From Mytilus californianus (taxonomy: Eukaryota > Mollusca > Bivalvia > Mytilida > Mytilidae), in NCBI RefSeq assembly GCF_021869535.1, contig NW_026262734.1, positions 81,406,339-81,470,338 of the forward strand: DNA of 64,000 nucleotides, written 5' to 3'. The notes under the pieces were generated by a model, which worked only from the letters and a program-made list of their open reading frames with translations, did not search any database and was not told where the DNA came from. Shown here in pieces: positions 11,961 through 23,452 of this stretch; the first letter of the stretch is position 1, and every line of letters starts with the position of its first letter. The position numbers and the translations under genes were made by a program.

Positions 11961-12969
11961 CAATACAATATCAAATCTTTTTTGTTTGGCACCGATATGC
12001 TTAGTCACCAACAAAATGAACTCGTGTTTATACAAGTTTAAAGTTTTTTAATCGATTTGAAGTGATTTGACCTATACTGAATTCTTCTTTATCACGGATA
12101 TGAGAGAGAGAGTCTTGAACAACGCCTTAAAACTCACACCCGCCATCGATAGAGACTGAAAGATCTGATGATATTTTTTAACTATTTAGATAGCAGTTAT
12201 GTTCTATTGACGGAGAGACGGATTGATATAAGGATAATCATGTTTCAGAATCCCTTTGTGTACAAATGGAATCATAATTTGTATGTAATGTTTTTTCGAA
12301 TTATTTTTTTTTACACTAAAAGCTACAACATGAAATTTTTTTTTTCAAAATAATTGTAATGAAATTGTTGTCATCAATTTCATTAATGTATATTGCCAAA
12401 AAAATCACGTTTCACAAACAAGAAATTATTAAACTATAGAAAATATCCGTGAGAAGCCAGTTTTTAATAGAAATATTTGAATCATGTGATAAGGAATCAA
12501 ACAAATAAAGCCAACCCTAAAATCAATAATTAGTTTGTCTCTTTATCCTTTCAATTATGTTTTACCAAGGTTTTAATTTTGGCGAAGCGATTGTACAGTA
12601 AAGCCCACGTGATTGTACAGTAACTTGCGCAAGCGATTGCACAGTCAATAAAATATCCGAAATCGAGATAATGAATTTTATTAAATTTCTACTGGAACAA
12701 TGGCTTTTAAACTTTCAGATGTGCAGTTCTAATGTATGTGAAAAAGAACATGTGAAAATTCCAGTAACAGCGATTGGTTTAATGTTTTTGGCATTATTTT
12801 TTATAGATGTCGAGTGACAGTGTTGATCGATTTACTCGGAGCTCTACCATTCTAAGGAAAACGTTACGGTTCATATGCCATTTTGATTATTTTAGTTCAT
12901 TTATATGTTTGACAGTTTAGTGTGACGTCCTTTTTCACTGAACTAGTACACATTTTTGTTAAGGGGACA

Positions 12970-13115
12970 ACTGAAGCCCGCCTCCGGGTGCGGGATTTTC
13001 TCGCTGTGTTGAAAACCCATTGGTGGCCTTGGGCTGTTTTCATCTCTTTGGTCGGGTTGTTGTCTCTGACACTTTCCCCATTTCCATTCTCAATTTTATT
13101 GAATATTTAATTGGT
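12970..13115 (+). repeat. Dispersed repeat with 'aaaacccattggtggcctt' core
   Basis: Contains ctcgctgtgttgaaaaccca, ggtggccttgggctgtttt and tttccccatttccattctca, a common dispersed repeat of mussel genomes by recall. The short hydrophobic frame inside is repeat-derived. Confidence 0.45.
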
Positions 13116-13390
13116 TTATATATATATGTAGAATGTTTTCGCTATCAAATCCAGAAGCAGAAACTTTGTATAGGAACCCGTGTGTACACCAAGCCTTCCA
13201 TTCAGAAACTTGTGATTTTTTTTTCGAATGGCAAAGCTCCGCTTGGCCGTCTCCCGAATGAAAAAAAAATGAAATACTGTACAGTTCCGTTCCCACACTG
13301 TGAATATGATATGCAAGAAACTATGCAAAGAACAAAAACGAAAACCGACTGACCATGCCAATCTACATTCTAACAATGCCCACACCCCAA

Positions 13391-15067
13391 GGTGTCTTCC
13401 CGATTGTCCCACTTTTTTAGGTTACAGGTAAAAAAAGTAAAAAAAGTATTTTGGACAATCGGGAAGATGTTTGTGGGACAATTAGGAAGTTTAGATGTTG
13501 GACCATTTGGAGTTATTTTGATAGTGATTTATTTGTGTAAATATGAAGCAGATAATTAAATGTAATTAATCAAAGTAAATTATAAAATTTGAAATAAACA
13601 TACCGAAAGGTTGATATTTACATTTATGTTGTTTCGTGATATTTTGTGAAACTACTTTTCGAATTAAAACATATATACCTAATATAAAAACTAAATATAT
13701 TGAATCTTAATTAATACAGGATAAGATAGATACAAAATTTGCGAGTACTCTCAGATCTGTACTTCGTGTCTTTTTGTTTTTGGGATGTATAAGTACCCAG
13801 CCACGTCTACTTTGTGTTTTTGTTAGATGTATTTCTATTTGTATCCATCTGATGAGTTAAGCCATTTTCAACTGATTTTTATAGTTTGTTCTTATGATGT
13901 ACTGTTACACCACTGTCCCAGGTTAGGGATAGGGTTGAGCGCTCACAAACATGTTTAACCCCGCCACATTCTTAATGTGCTTGTCCCAATTCAGGAGCCT
14001 GTAGTTCAGTGGTTGTCGTTGGTTCATGTTTGTCATATTTGTTTTTCGTAAACTGTTTTGTTATAAATTGGCCGTTAGTTTTCTCAATTGAATTGTTTCA
14101 TGTTTTTTTTATGTCGGGGCCTTTTATAGCCGACCTTACGGTATGGTTTTTCTCATTGTTGAAGGCCTTACGGTTGCCTATAATTGCATACATCCACTTC
14201 ATTTGAACTTTGGTGGATAGTTGTCTCATTGGCAATCATACCACATTTCGTTATTTTTATACAAAAACATAAATTTTATATTGAACAAATATTTAATTAA
14301 GAAATTTAGAAACATCAAGGATAAAATTAGAATAAAAGATGTGCATAGAGAAATTATACATGTTACAAAATTTACGAGACTTGTTTTCAAATTAGAAGGT
14401 TTGAGGTTGATAATAATTATATTCATAAAGCATAGAAATAAAACAAATTCAAATATAAAAAGACTGATTATAAAATTGTTCAAGTAAACTTTCAATTCAA
14501 GCTACAAACATTGGGAAAGGTTATGAGGAAAAACATCTTTTTTATGTGCATCTATGTCGATTTGTCAGATAGGGTCTAACATTAACAATATAAAAAGCAA
14601 TTAAATTTAAATAAAACTTTGGAAAAAAATATTCTCCGGATAGTTGTTGTCTCCTTCATATTGTAGTCCAGCGGATATCAGAACAATTGTTCACTTTGTC
14701 GTAAAAGCATGAAACTTGGCATAGTGAAAGATTAAATGACATAGATAAATTTCACATATAGAGAAACGAAAAGCAAATTGATATTTGTTTCAGAAATAAA
14801 CCTTATGTTATATAGATATCTTTTATAACTTATACATTTATATAATATTTTACCAAACAGATATTTTGATTCAACAAATCATATTTACATTTAAACAATT
14901 GACATCAACTACTGTATGTTCTTGATATTGCAGAAAAAAAAACCAAATACATTGCTTATTTAAGAACATTTTTAAACATAATAAAACAATGTGGGACAAT
15001 CAGAACTTTTGATATAAGACAATCAGAACTATAAAATTAAAAAAAAAGTGGGACATAGGGAATAAAC
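13391..15067. mobile_element. Candidate insertion with gtcccacttttt-type inverted ends
   Basis: The left end carries cttcccgattgtcccacttt and the right end near 15040-15067 has the inverted aaaagtgggacatagggaat. Next to the left end is a perfect 14-bp stem (13396-13409 with 13453-13466). Comparison with copy A shows the locus resuming at ctccaaatgatgaa (15068), consistent with an insertion ending there. A reverse-oriented subfamily-B repeat lies inside. The exact left boundary is uncertain. Confidence 0.4.
13853..14263 (-). repeat. Mytilid dispersed repeat, subfamily B
   Basis: The complement contains gatagttgtctcattggcaa read backwards, the 'gtacggccttcaacaatgag' equivalent (as aaggccttacgg) and tataaaaggccc. 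It is a reverse copy of the family seen at 31965-32483. Confidence 0.7.
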
Positions 15068-15430
15068 ATCTCCAAATGATGAAAGGTTAGTTCTAATGAA
15101 ACACAAATAATCATGCAAGATGATAAGAATATGAACACTTCAAATCGGAGATGTCAGTTGTGGTGTATCCAGGACACATAAACATGTAGAAATTCTTTTG
15201 CTTATTTGACCTTAAATGACAATTTAATACGTTAGGTTATTACCCTATTACCCCTAAAGATATTTACCTGCGTATAATTCACTCCTTTGTATATATCATA
15301 TCTAAACATACTTTTTTTTGCAGGTTTTTCCCTTTTGCAATAAATGCAAAAAGGTTTCAGCCCTAACGCAAATATGCTAACATAATTTAAAAATATAAAT
15401 ACTGATATCTGATAAATTAACAACTACTAA
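15068..15430. repeat. Segmental duplication, copy B second part
   Basis: Matches about 3935-4345 from ctccaaatgatgaa onward through aacacttcaaatcgga to aaaatataaata. It lies beyond the gypsy, foldback, LINE and 13.4-15.06 kb insertions that expanded copy B. Confidence 0.75.
15268..15423 (-). CDS. Candidate first coding exon with signal peptide (duplicated locus, copy B)
   Basis: The minus-strand frame of 52 residues opens MLIYQISVFIFLNYVSIFAL, an apparent signal peptide, followed by GLKPFCIYCKREK (a CxxC pair) and ends NYTQ at a good donor (GCAG|GTAAAT). A related but broken sequence, with IFIFLNYV and HFCIYCK preserved, lies at about 4150-4380 in the same orientation, so this segment was copied as a unit. 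The next exon is uncertain: the exon ends in phase 0, whereas the nearest downstream candidate (6934) reads open only in another phase. Treat as a plausible secreted or membrane gene start, not proven. Confidence 0.35.
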
Positions 15431-15622
15431 GTAACCAGGGAACAGTATATCTAATATATATATGTTCCTGTAAGTAACTAAGGAGTTATTTTGATATATT
15501 TATAAAACTGTTTTATCTGTAATTTTAAAGTGCCAATAAGTGGCATAATCATACCCCTTTACTGCTAATAATATGTTGAAATCATTCGAAATAGTTCAAA
15601 TGCTAAAATGTTATCTATTTGA

Positions 15623-15785
15623 GAAATAATTCTTTCATGCCATGCTCTATGCTCATTTTAACATGAGTAGGCATTATATTTGTCAATATCTTAAGACCGA
15701 GCGTTAGCAAGGTGTTCAATGTTGACAAATATAATGCCTACCCATGTTAAAATGAGCATAGAGCATGTCATGATAGAATTATTTC
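15623..15785. repeat. 163-bp foldback with 64-bp arms
   Basis: Arms 15623-15686 and 15722-15785 (gaaataattct ... catgctctatgctcatttta) pair with about three mismatches around a 35-base loop. Confidence 0.75.
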
Positions 15786-16259
15786 GATTCTAATAGGAAA
15801 ATTTTGAACTTTTGTACTCAAGTTCGAAGCGGACCTATAATACACGCTCGAAAGGCAGCCATTTTGATTTGGTGAACCAAAAATGCTTTAGGAAATCAAC
15901 AGTTTAACGATAAAAAATTAACAGATACATTTAAACTTACTTTTAAAATGATTTTATTTAATTTCCTAGCGAGCAACACCAACACAAATGTCCATTTTGA
16001 TATCCGGTGTTGTTCAAAATTCAACTGACGTTGCAATTTCAATTGTGACGTCACTCACGTGCAGCCCATGTTTTATTCGAATTAGAACATGGCTTTGTTT
16101 TCAAAGCCAAAGAAGAATCTCAGACAAAAGGACCTTAGCATGATCTTATTTGTAGGATTGAATGTTTTCAATGCTTTTCAAATTCTGAATTGATCTAACA
16201 GAATGAATTATATATATTTAGATTCTACCTCTGTGCACATCGAGTGTGATACGATATTT

Positions 16260-16770
16260 CTCTAATTCTTCGTCAATTTATCCCTTTCTGCACCCATTGT
16301 ATACAAAAAATTTAATCAACGTGTGGTACGTTTGATCTCAGTTCTTCATTGGTTAAAATCCGATTATGACGTCGAATTTACTTGCATTCCTCTGAATTTC
16401 CTATTGTGACGGAATGAAAAAAGGCGACCATGCCTGATGACGTCACATAGAAAGAACACATCTTTTTACAGATCATTCGAAAAGACGGAATAAGTTTGCC
16501 TGTATATTGTTTGAAAATCATTAGAGAAACAGATTCCACCACCAAATCTCGTGTAATACGATATTTATCTACTCTCGACAGTTAAATTTTAAATATTTAA
16601 AACGCTCGGCGAGCCTCGCGTTTTAAATTTGAAAATTTAACTGTCTCGAGTGGATAAATATCGTATCACACTCGATGCAGTGGTAGAATCTATATTTATC
16701 CACTCGAGACAGTTAAATTTTCAAATTTAAAACGCGAGGCTCGCCGAGCATTTTAATACTGGTTCTCTGT
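16260..16770. repeat. Left arm of a long inverted repeat, carrying a nested palindrome
   Basis: From tctctaattcttcgtcaatt to gttctctgtaac this is the inverted complement of 21094-21446, 4.3 kb away. Shared landmarks include ctttctgcacccattgtat, aaaggcgaccatgcctgatg and caccaccaaatctcgtgtaa. Relative to the right arm it has an extra palindrome at 16604-16749. Confidence 0.8.
16604..16749. mobile_element. 146-bp perfect-arm palindrome (foldback)
   Basis: Two 58-bp arms, 16604-16661 and 16692-16749, starting gctcggcgagcctcgcgttt, are exact inverted complements around a 30-bp spacer. The right arm of the large inverted repeat lacks this block, so it is either an insertion here or a deletion there. 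Confidence 0.75.
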
Positions 16771-16879
16771 AACAATTTTAACTCTTATATAGGGAGTGTG
16801 GCACGCATGGTCATGGATTTTTTTTAAACTTCACACACTTACTAGTCTTGATGAAACAAACAAAAAATGGCAAAATTTT

Positions 16880-17870
16880 GGTTGCTAAGCATATCGGTTG
16901 CCATAGCAACCGATGACCAGTTTTACCTCTTCTGAATATCTATGATTTTAAGCTGAAAAGGCTATTTTCAACATAATTTTTCATAATAAATAATTAAGAT
17001 AATGAATATTGTTTCATGATTTTATTAAATATATGCATTTTTTTAATGTAATTTAATAATTGATATTTTCATATTCCATTTCAATCATTATCACATATAC
17101 CCCCCTTTTTATGTGGTTTGCATTAGGTAAAAAATACCCTTTTGAGGTCATTTTTGAATGCTCACCATAATTGTTTGCGGACACCTGAGTTAAAGTCAAC
17201 CATGAATTCATAAATATCATAGTCTTATCTTATCAATGATGCGAAAAAGTAATGGGGAAGTACGTCTCAATATTTTGTTACCATGGATAGTTTTAACTGT
17301 GTTGCTATGGAAACAATTTCATTTTGATACACAAGTTTAAAACAATTTTGAAAAAAGTTTCAGTTAGTTTCTTGAATGTGCACAAAAGTAGGAAAACTAA
17401 AACACTTATTAAGTTTCAATGTATACACACATGTGTATATATAAATGATTTTGCTAGTATAGTATTTCGATAATGGTGTTACCACTTGAAGGAAACAAAC
17501 ACAATTTCTCTATTCTGGATAAAAGTGTTGATTATAAAGAAATTTCAGTCTGTTTTCATGATCATGAAAAATATACAAGAAAAACAATTACCCAATCTAG
17601 AAAAAAAAACAAATAAAATTTTTAAAAAAATTACATATTCAATTGTACAATATTTGCCATTGAATGTGTTGCCATGGAAACAAGTAGTTCATTTGCAAAA
17701 ATACGGATAAGTACTATTTTTTTCAAATGCGTTTTAATGAACTTCGATACATATAAAAATGAATGTATACAGTTTTGCTTACATAAGCAGGTTTTCTTGT
17801 ATTTGAGAAATATTAATAATATTCCAGGCATTATTAGTGATAGTGTTGCCATAGAAACAACAAATTACAT
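16880..17870. repeat. Degenerate ~180-bp tandem array with an X-box-like motif in each unit
   Basis: Variants of gttgccatggaaac occur at 17277, 17301, 17668 and 17845, with a decayed unit near 17477 and a palindromic form at 16893-16914 (atcggttgccatagcaac and on). Spacings of about 176, 191 and 177 bp indicate a tandem array. The motif resembles the RFX X-box (RYYNYYN1-3RRNRAC). The region also encodes short open frames without homology. Confidence 0.55.
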
Positions 17871-18216
17871 GTATATGCATAAACTTGGAAAACGCTTGAA
17901 AATAGACTAAATCTCTCATACAAAAACTCTCTTCTGTAAGTTTTCAATTTAATGCAGTGTCAAAGAATGATGGCTTTTACAAGTCAGTCCATCAACTAGT
18001 ATGCAAATGCTGTAGTGAAGATTAAAGATCAAAGTGCCACTTGGTGTTGACAGTTTGGAATTTTAGCTACTAGCTCCTAACTATTTATACATAATATTAA
18101 GAAGATACAATCAGAACATTGTTCAGTTGTCAGTTCAAGAAAGGCTAAGCTTAAAATTGTTTGTGTGAGGCACAGAAATAAATACTTATCACAAATGAAA
18201 ATAATCAATATCGTTT

Positions 18217-18235
18217 GGGGGGGGGGGGGGGGGGG
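18217..18235 (+). repeat. Poly-G tract (19 G)
   Basis: Uninterrupted run of 19 G; slippage- and quadruplex-prone. Confidence 0.95.
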
Positions 18236-18789
18236 TAATATTTTGTAAAAATGAAATGATCGATCAGTTATGGTTTGCTTTGTGTCCAGTGTCAAATATC
18301 TCATGCATATTTCAGAAGAAAACAAATCAATAAATTTAATAGGAACATTGTTGGTCCAGTGCTAGTCTGTTAACCCAAAATTAATTAAAGGTAATAATTT
18401 GATACACTTCAACACAATAAAAAATAAAACAAAAAGAGTCAGACGTTGGTCCTCTAAGTAAATGACTACTGACCATCTAACCTTTCTTTCTATAAAGGAA
18501 AAAATACCTATATTATGAGCTGTTTATTTTTCTTATTCATTATTAAACTCAATGTTGAAATGGCAAAGCATGTATAGCTATACGTTTTAAATATTATTGT
18601 ATTATTGGATGATGAGTATCTACATGAAGATCATTTCTGAGGTGAAGTTGAAAAAATAGACAATTTCAAAAAGATCCGGCAATATGGGTAGGCTGGGATG
18701 AAGGCGGACAATTTGAAATATCACTGGAAATCGGGATCAATTGAACAAGGACAGAAATTTCAATAGGTCAACTTGGATGCCCCTAAAAG

Positions 18790-19175
18790 AATTAACACAA
18801 GGGTTCTTTAGCAAACAAAGGGCGTAACCAACAAGGGCGGGTACTGTCGGCCGTTGACCCGATAGTCCCTGCTATCCATCCGACACATTTCTTGTTTGCC
18901 GTTCTGGCCGGGGAGGAATTTTCGAGATTTTCCAAAAAGATTCGTTTTCCTACGAGGACCCGCGGAAAATCTGTCAGATGGTGGCTGCGGGTCTTAAAAC
19001 GAGCAGTGGGGGGGGGGGGGGGGGGGGGAGGATATACCATCTGGACAATTTTCATATAACGAGTCTCACTGACTGCCTAAAGTGATGGCCCGCTACATTT
19101 ATGCTTCAGTGATTCCATATGTAATCAACCAATTATTTCCAATAAATAAGGATGGGACGGCCCCTGGATCCGCCT
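18790..19175. repeat. Dispersed 'ggatccgcc' repeat region with a 21-G tract
   Basis: Contains a 21-G run (19008-19028) and ends in cccctggatccgcc, related to the segments at 4865-4910 and 24420-24560. A minus-strand frame across the poly-G gives a proline run and is not a gene. Confidence 0.5.
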
Positions 19176-20238
19176 TTAGTAGCACTATCTTAACATTAGT
19201 ATTAGGCATTGGATTATTGAAATTTGAGAAAATAACAATTATCTGAAGTTTATGGATTTTTCGCAGCAAATTAAAAAATATTGACCATAAATTATGATAA
19301 CTCTTTACCGTGAAAGGGTAACTTTAAAAGAATTATATACATGTACATATAATTTGATTTTCACTGAACATGCTGAAAGCCCATTACAGAAAGATGTTTC
19401 TCAAAATTAGTATATTGTCTTTCTTTTAACAAAAAAAAAGAAAGATTTTACTTTGAAACAGGACTCAATGTTTATAACATATAATACACTGTGACTTTTT
19501 GTCCTTGACTTTTTGTCTGTGACTTTCTGTTCTATATTCTGACCGTTATCATGACCAGGAAAAATGACTTTATACCTATTTATATGTAATAGGCTTTGCA
19601 TCAAATTTATAGAAACACTTAGATTGAACCATCAATTTTATCAAATAAGAAAATATAAAATGCTTTTCAAACATATTAGCAAACGATAAATGTATTGACT
19701 TTCGAGAACATTTGGCATACCTAAAGTTAAGTCGTTGAATATGTTTACTTATATTTTATTAAAATATTTTAAACTACCAAGATATCGTGCATGCAGGGGC
19801 TCGGGCATACCTCAAGTAGTCCGCGAAATGTTTATTTTTTTTATGAAAATATTTAAAACTACCAAGATATCCTACACAAGGCTCGGGCATGCCTTAAGTT
19901 GTACGTGGAAATAATTATTTACTGTTATGAAAATATTAAAAAACAATTATATTGGATTTATCAACTTACATGTATTTTTGGCCTACTTCACACCTTTTGT
20001 GTGTTACTTTATATTTGTGATCAAACGTGTCAAATTATAACCGGTAATATACAACATAATTTACAACACAGTAAAATACAATATACTACTCAATACCATA
20101 AAAAGTTTAAATAACCTGGTGCCCGTCACAGTACCCTAAACTGTTTTTCCCAGTTTTTTTTATCATTTGATAAAGACTTTACCATTCAATCTTAATGTTT
20201 TTTTTATATAAATTTTAAGCAAATCCTATAAGATATGA

Positions 20239-20735
20239 ATAGGTATTAGGTAGTACAACGATCAGGACACAGTCAACGTTGGTCAGGTCAAGTTTTTTTT
20301 ACCCCAAAACATATATTTTCCCCCTTTTTTTTAATGATTTAAAATAACACAGAAATTTTCATCGGTTAGGTCATTGCTGTTGTTGGTCAGGTCATTGTCA
20401 ACGTTAGAAGGGTCACGTTTTCGGAATTTTTCGGAATATTTCAATATCTTTTTCTATATTTTTTCATATAGTTATATATTAAATGATCAAATTTTATTAT
20501 ATTTAAAATTTAACATAAATCCTTTAAGAAATAAAAAAGTAATGAGCATTTTCATTTGGTCCTGTCATTGTCAGCGTTGGTCAGGTCACGTTTTATGAAG
20601 ATTTAAAAGTTTTCTATATTTTTTCTTATATTTATGTATTAAATGGACTAAATTTATAGCAATTCAAATTTACAAAATTTTTAAGAAATAAAAAAGTTAT
20701 TAGCATTTTCGTTTTGGTCCAGTCATTAGTGTAAC
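20239..20735. repeat. Degenerate ~170-bp tandem repeat
   Basis: Three units start with variants of gtcaacgttggtcaggtcac at about 20271, 20399 and 20570 and continue into ttttctatattttttc and aagaaataaaaaagt blocks. No coding potential. Confidence 0.6.
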
Positions 20736-20964
20736 CCGTCAAAGGGAGATAATTCGTATTGTCAGGAATATTACACAATGACCATTTTTTAGAAATTAAT
20801 TTCAGATGTTTCTAAGTAGATTCCCCATAACTTTTTTTGATTTTTGATAAAAACAAGGCTGAAATTAATTGTTTTTGTGTTTCTTTTTAATAGATGTAGA
20901 CGCATAATTTAACAACACTACACCAAATATTGTATTTTTCTCAAAATTCCAAACTTTCTCCGCT

Positions 20965-20978
20965 GTTACCATGGTAAC
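20965..20978. promoter_or_regulatory. Isolated X-box-like palindrome
   Basis: gttaccatggtaac, a perfect palindrome of the same motif type as the 16.9-17.9 kb array, within the same inverted-repeat-flanked block. Function unproven. Confidence 0.25.
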
Positions 20979-21093
20979 CAACCAATATATATATCGGTTG
21001 GCATTATTTTTCTGACTAGGCTAATAGGATATACATATCAGCCAATTTTCAGAAAGATCGGTGAATATGTGTGCCGAAAAAGTTTAAGTGGTT

Positions 21094-21446
21094 ACAGAGA
21101 ATGAGTATTAAATATTTAAAATTTAACTGTCGAGAGTGGATAAATATCGTATTACACGAGATTTGGTGGTGGAATCTGTTTCTCTAATGATTTTCAAACT
21201 ATATGCAGGCAAACTTATTCCTTCTTTTTGAATGATCTGCAAAAAGATGTGTTCTTTCTATTGTGACGTCATCAGGCATGGTCGCCTTTTTTCATGCCGT
21301 CACAATAGGAAATTCAGAGGAAAGCAAGAAAATTCGACGTCATAATCAGATTTTAACCAATGAAGAACTGAGATCAAACGAACCACACGTTGATTAATTT
21401 TTTTTTATACAATGGGTGCAGAAAGGGATAAATTGACGTAGAATTA
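21094..21446. repeat. Right arm of the long inverted repeat
   Basis: Inverted complement of 16260-16770 without the nested palindrome; begins ggttacagagaatgagtatt and ends at a (TA)n run (about 21449-21464). Confidence 0.8.
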
Positions 21447-21469
21447 GATATATATATATATATAAATAA

Positions 21470-22360
21470 GTCTAAATTGAAAACAACGTTCAAACCTATA
21501 TATATAATATATAATTAACATATTCTTGTCTCGTTATGCTTTAACTTTGACGTTAAAAAGCTTTCCATCATCAACATCCATGGCAGTTTTGATGGCCAAA
21601 AAGGATAGGTTTGTGCGTTTGTAAGACCGGTTTAACATAAGCACAATTCATGACTACACATTTAGTCTACTTGGATCATGTGTTGTTTATTGTGCTTTTT
21701 TTCTGTACGAATATTTTTTTGAAGTCGGTTGTTGTGTGCTTGTGAGATCTGGTGTACTGGCAAATCTTTAGGTAATTCCTATTATCTTTAAATGCATTTT
21801 ACTGATGGAGAAGGCATATTTAAATATGTAGGTTAAAAAGGAAAAAGGCGTAAAACCAGCTGCCGGATAGTTTCACACATGCAAGCGAAAATAAAAACAG
21901 AGCAGTGATGTACTTTACCTGGTGTTTACAGCCCGACTTTGTCACGAAAAATATGTTATCATTTCTGTGAAAAACTTCTGACAGCTCACTCCCTCTCTTT
22001 TACAGACATGTATTTGTAAAAAAAATATTGAAGCTAACCCCTCATTTGAAACTTATATTGGAAGACTGAGACTGCTGTTGCTAATGTTGAACATCTTAGT
22101 TAAAGTTAGAGTAAATGAAATAAAATGTTCTTTTATGAAACTACCAGTCAATTCTAAATAAAATTTACATTTTTTCCATTACCTGCTACACATGTAGAAC
22201 CTTCATATCTTGAATATCCAACTTTTTGTTATGGTAAGTTGTTTTAAATATAACGTAATTATATCTAGATGGCTACAATGCATTAAAGTAAATGAAATAT
22301 ACCTGGAAACAATACGCTAATAATATTTTCCGTTATTTGGTTTTAAATGTTAAGACTTTT
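21470..22360. other. 3' flank of the receptor gene, no other gene seen
   Basis: AT-rich noncoding DNA; probably includes the 3' UTR and downstream flank of the minus-strand receptor gene. No repeats recognised. Confidence 0.4.
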
Positions 22361-22421
22361 CTCTCCATTTAATTTGTGCTATCAGCAACTTAATTCATGT
22401 CTTTTGTTGAATGAACTGCTT

Positions 22422-22975
22422 TTAGGCACTTTCATATGTGTGGCAGTACGATCTCCTTGTAGATAAAGTGTTATACGGATGAACATAGCTTGTTCTTTCG
22501 TAACTGTTTTCCTCTGTACTTTCAGAACTGGAAGAGTCATCTTCTATAGCCGGATAAAAGCTGCAGGAACTTTGGTCAGGTACAGTTTTGCTTGACTTTT
22601 CCCCATCTAGAACTAATTTTTGGCCATTGTCGTCTTTGTGCTTATACGATTTGTTTTTAGTTTGTAAGTTACAATTTGTTGTACTTCCAGAACTTAACGA
22701 GGCCTCTTCTTTTGCAAAGTTCGGACGAAGTACGCTTTCCATTTGTATTTCATCTATCTCTTCGTAAAGCCTTTCGTCGAGCTCAAAGGTTTCTTGTCTT
22801 ACATTTTCTTCTGCATTTGGAACTTCCTCTTCAGCAGTTTTGACACGTTTTGATCTAGACTTGCATATACGTCTGTTAAAGCAGTATAAGATTCCCAATA
22901 TCCCAAGTATTACAATGATCCCAGATGAAGCTCCAGAGTATAGCATTAGAAGTTCTGTCTTTGATATACCAGTAC
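22422..22975 (-). CDS. Last coding exon of a MEGF/EGF-like type I membrane receptor: transmembrane helix and cytoplasmic tail
   Basis: This is the 3' terminal exon of a multi-exon gene. The reading frame is open further upstream, but a 3' splice site (ttcttattcattag on the minus strand) sets the exon start at 22975 in phase 1, which joins in frame to the exon at 23372-23452. The product begins with a short Gly/Thr linker, then one hydrophobic segment (ELLMLYSGASSGIIVILGIL and on), a basic stop-transfer run (NRRICKSRSKRVK) and an acidic, Ser-rich tail of about 145 residues. The tail has several tyrosines in signalling-like contexts: LYEEID (a YEEI core, the classic Src-family SH2 ligand type), SFYPAIEDD, SYVHPYNTL and HTYESA near the C-terminus. 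A variant polyadenylation signal (ATTAAA, minus) lies at 22368-22373, about 50 nt past the stop. A plasma-membrane signalling receptor is inferred from this layout together with the Cys-rich upstream exons. The ligand is unknown. Confidence 0.8.
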
Positions 22976-23371
22976 CTAATGAATAAGATTTCTTGAAATC
23001 AATTAATTGTTTTATCATGTTTTAACTTTTTAAACGGAATATAAGTGTTCTAAGAAATATATAAATATCGAACCCCTGAATAGCAGAGCAAGCGAAGAAG
23101 CTGAATAGTACTTGATTTACAACAAGGATAGTTTTTCAGAAATGTTTGAAGTTTAATAATTCAATATGCATTGCATCATATAAGAATAACATTTAAGTCA
23201 ATTCTGAAAGTACTAGTTAAATTTTCTTACATGTTATTTTCTTTACCTTTTCTGTCAAGAAATTTATGTATAATACATCACAGTAAGCTGTGACTAAATA
23301 CTATATATTGTAATACTTCCAATACGTTAAAGTGGTTTATATATTAATCGTTTTTCATAAATCTTAATCAC

Positions 23372-23452
23372 CTTCGTGTTCTTTATCTTCATGTGTCGTA
23401 GTCATACTTTCTGTTGACGAAATGACTTCATGCGAATTTGATTTGGTGATCA
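23372..23452 (-). CDS. Ser/Thr-rich stalk exon of the receptor gene
   Basis: This 81-bp exon is bounded by an AG acceptor (ttatatag) and a GT donor (GAAG|GTGATT) on the minus strand. It is a symmetric phase 1-1 exon whose open frame reads about 27 residues rich in Ser, Thr, His and Glu (SSTESMTTTHEDKEHE). That composition is typical of an O-glycosylated juxtamembrane stalk. The donor phase matches the acceptor of the terminal exon at 22975 exactly, so the stalk leads straight into the transmembrane helix. Too short for homology by eye; support comes from phase, splice sites and position. Confidence 0.65.

Noticed and set aside
12922..13412. Overlapping frames, one with a hydrophobic segment
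   Set aside because: They lie over a common dispersed repeat and the hairpin at 13396-13466.
18792..19055. Minus frame with a proline run
   Set aside because: Poly-G tract inside a dispersed repeat.
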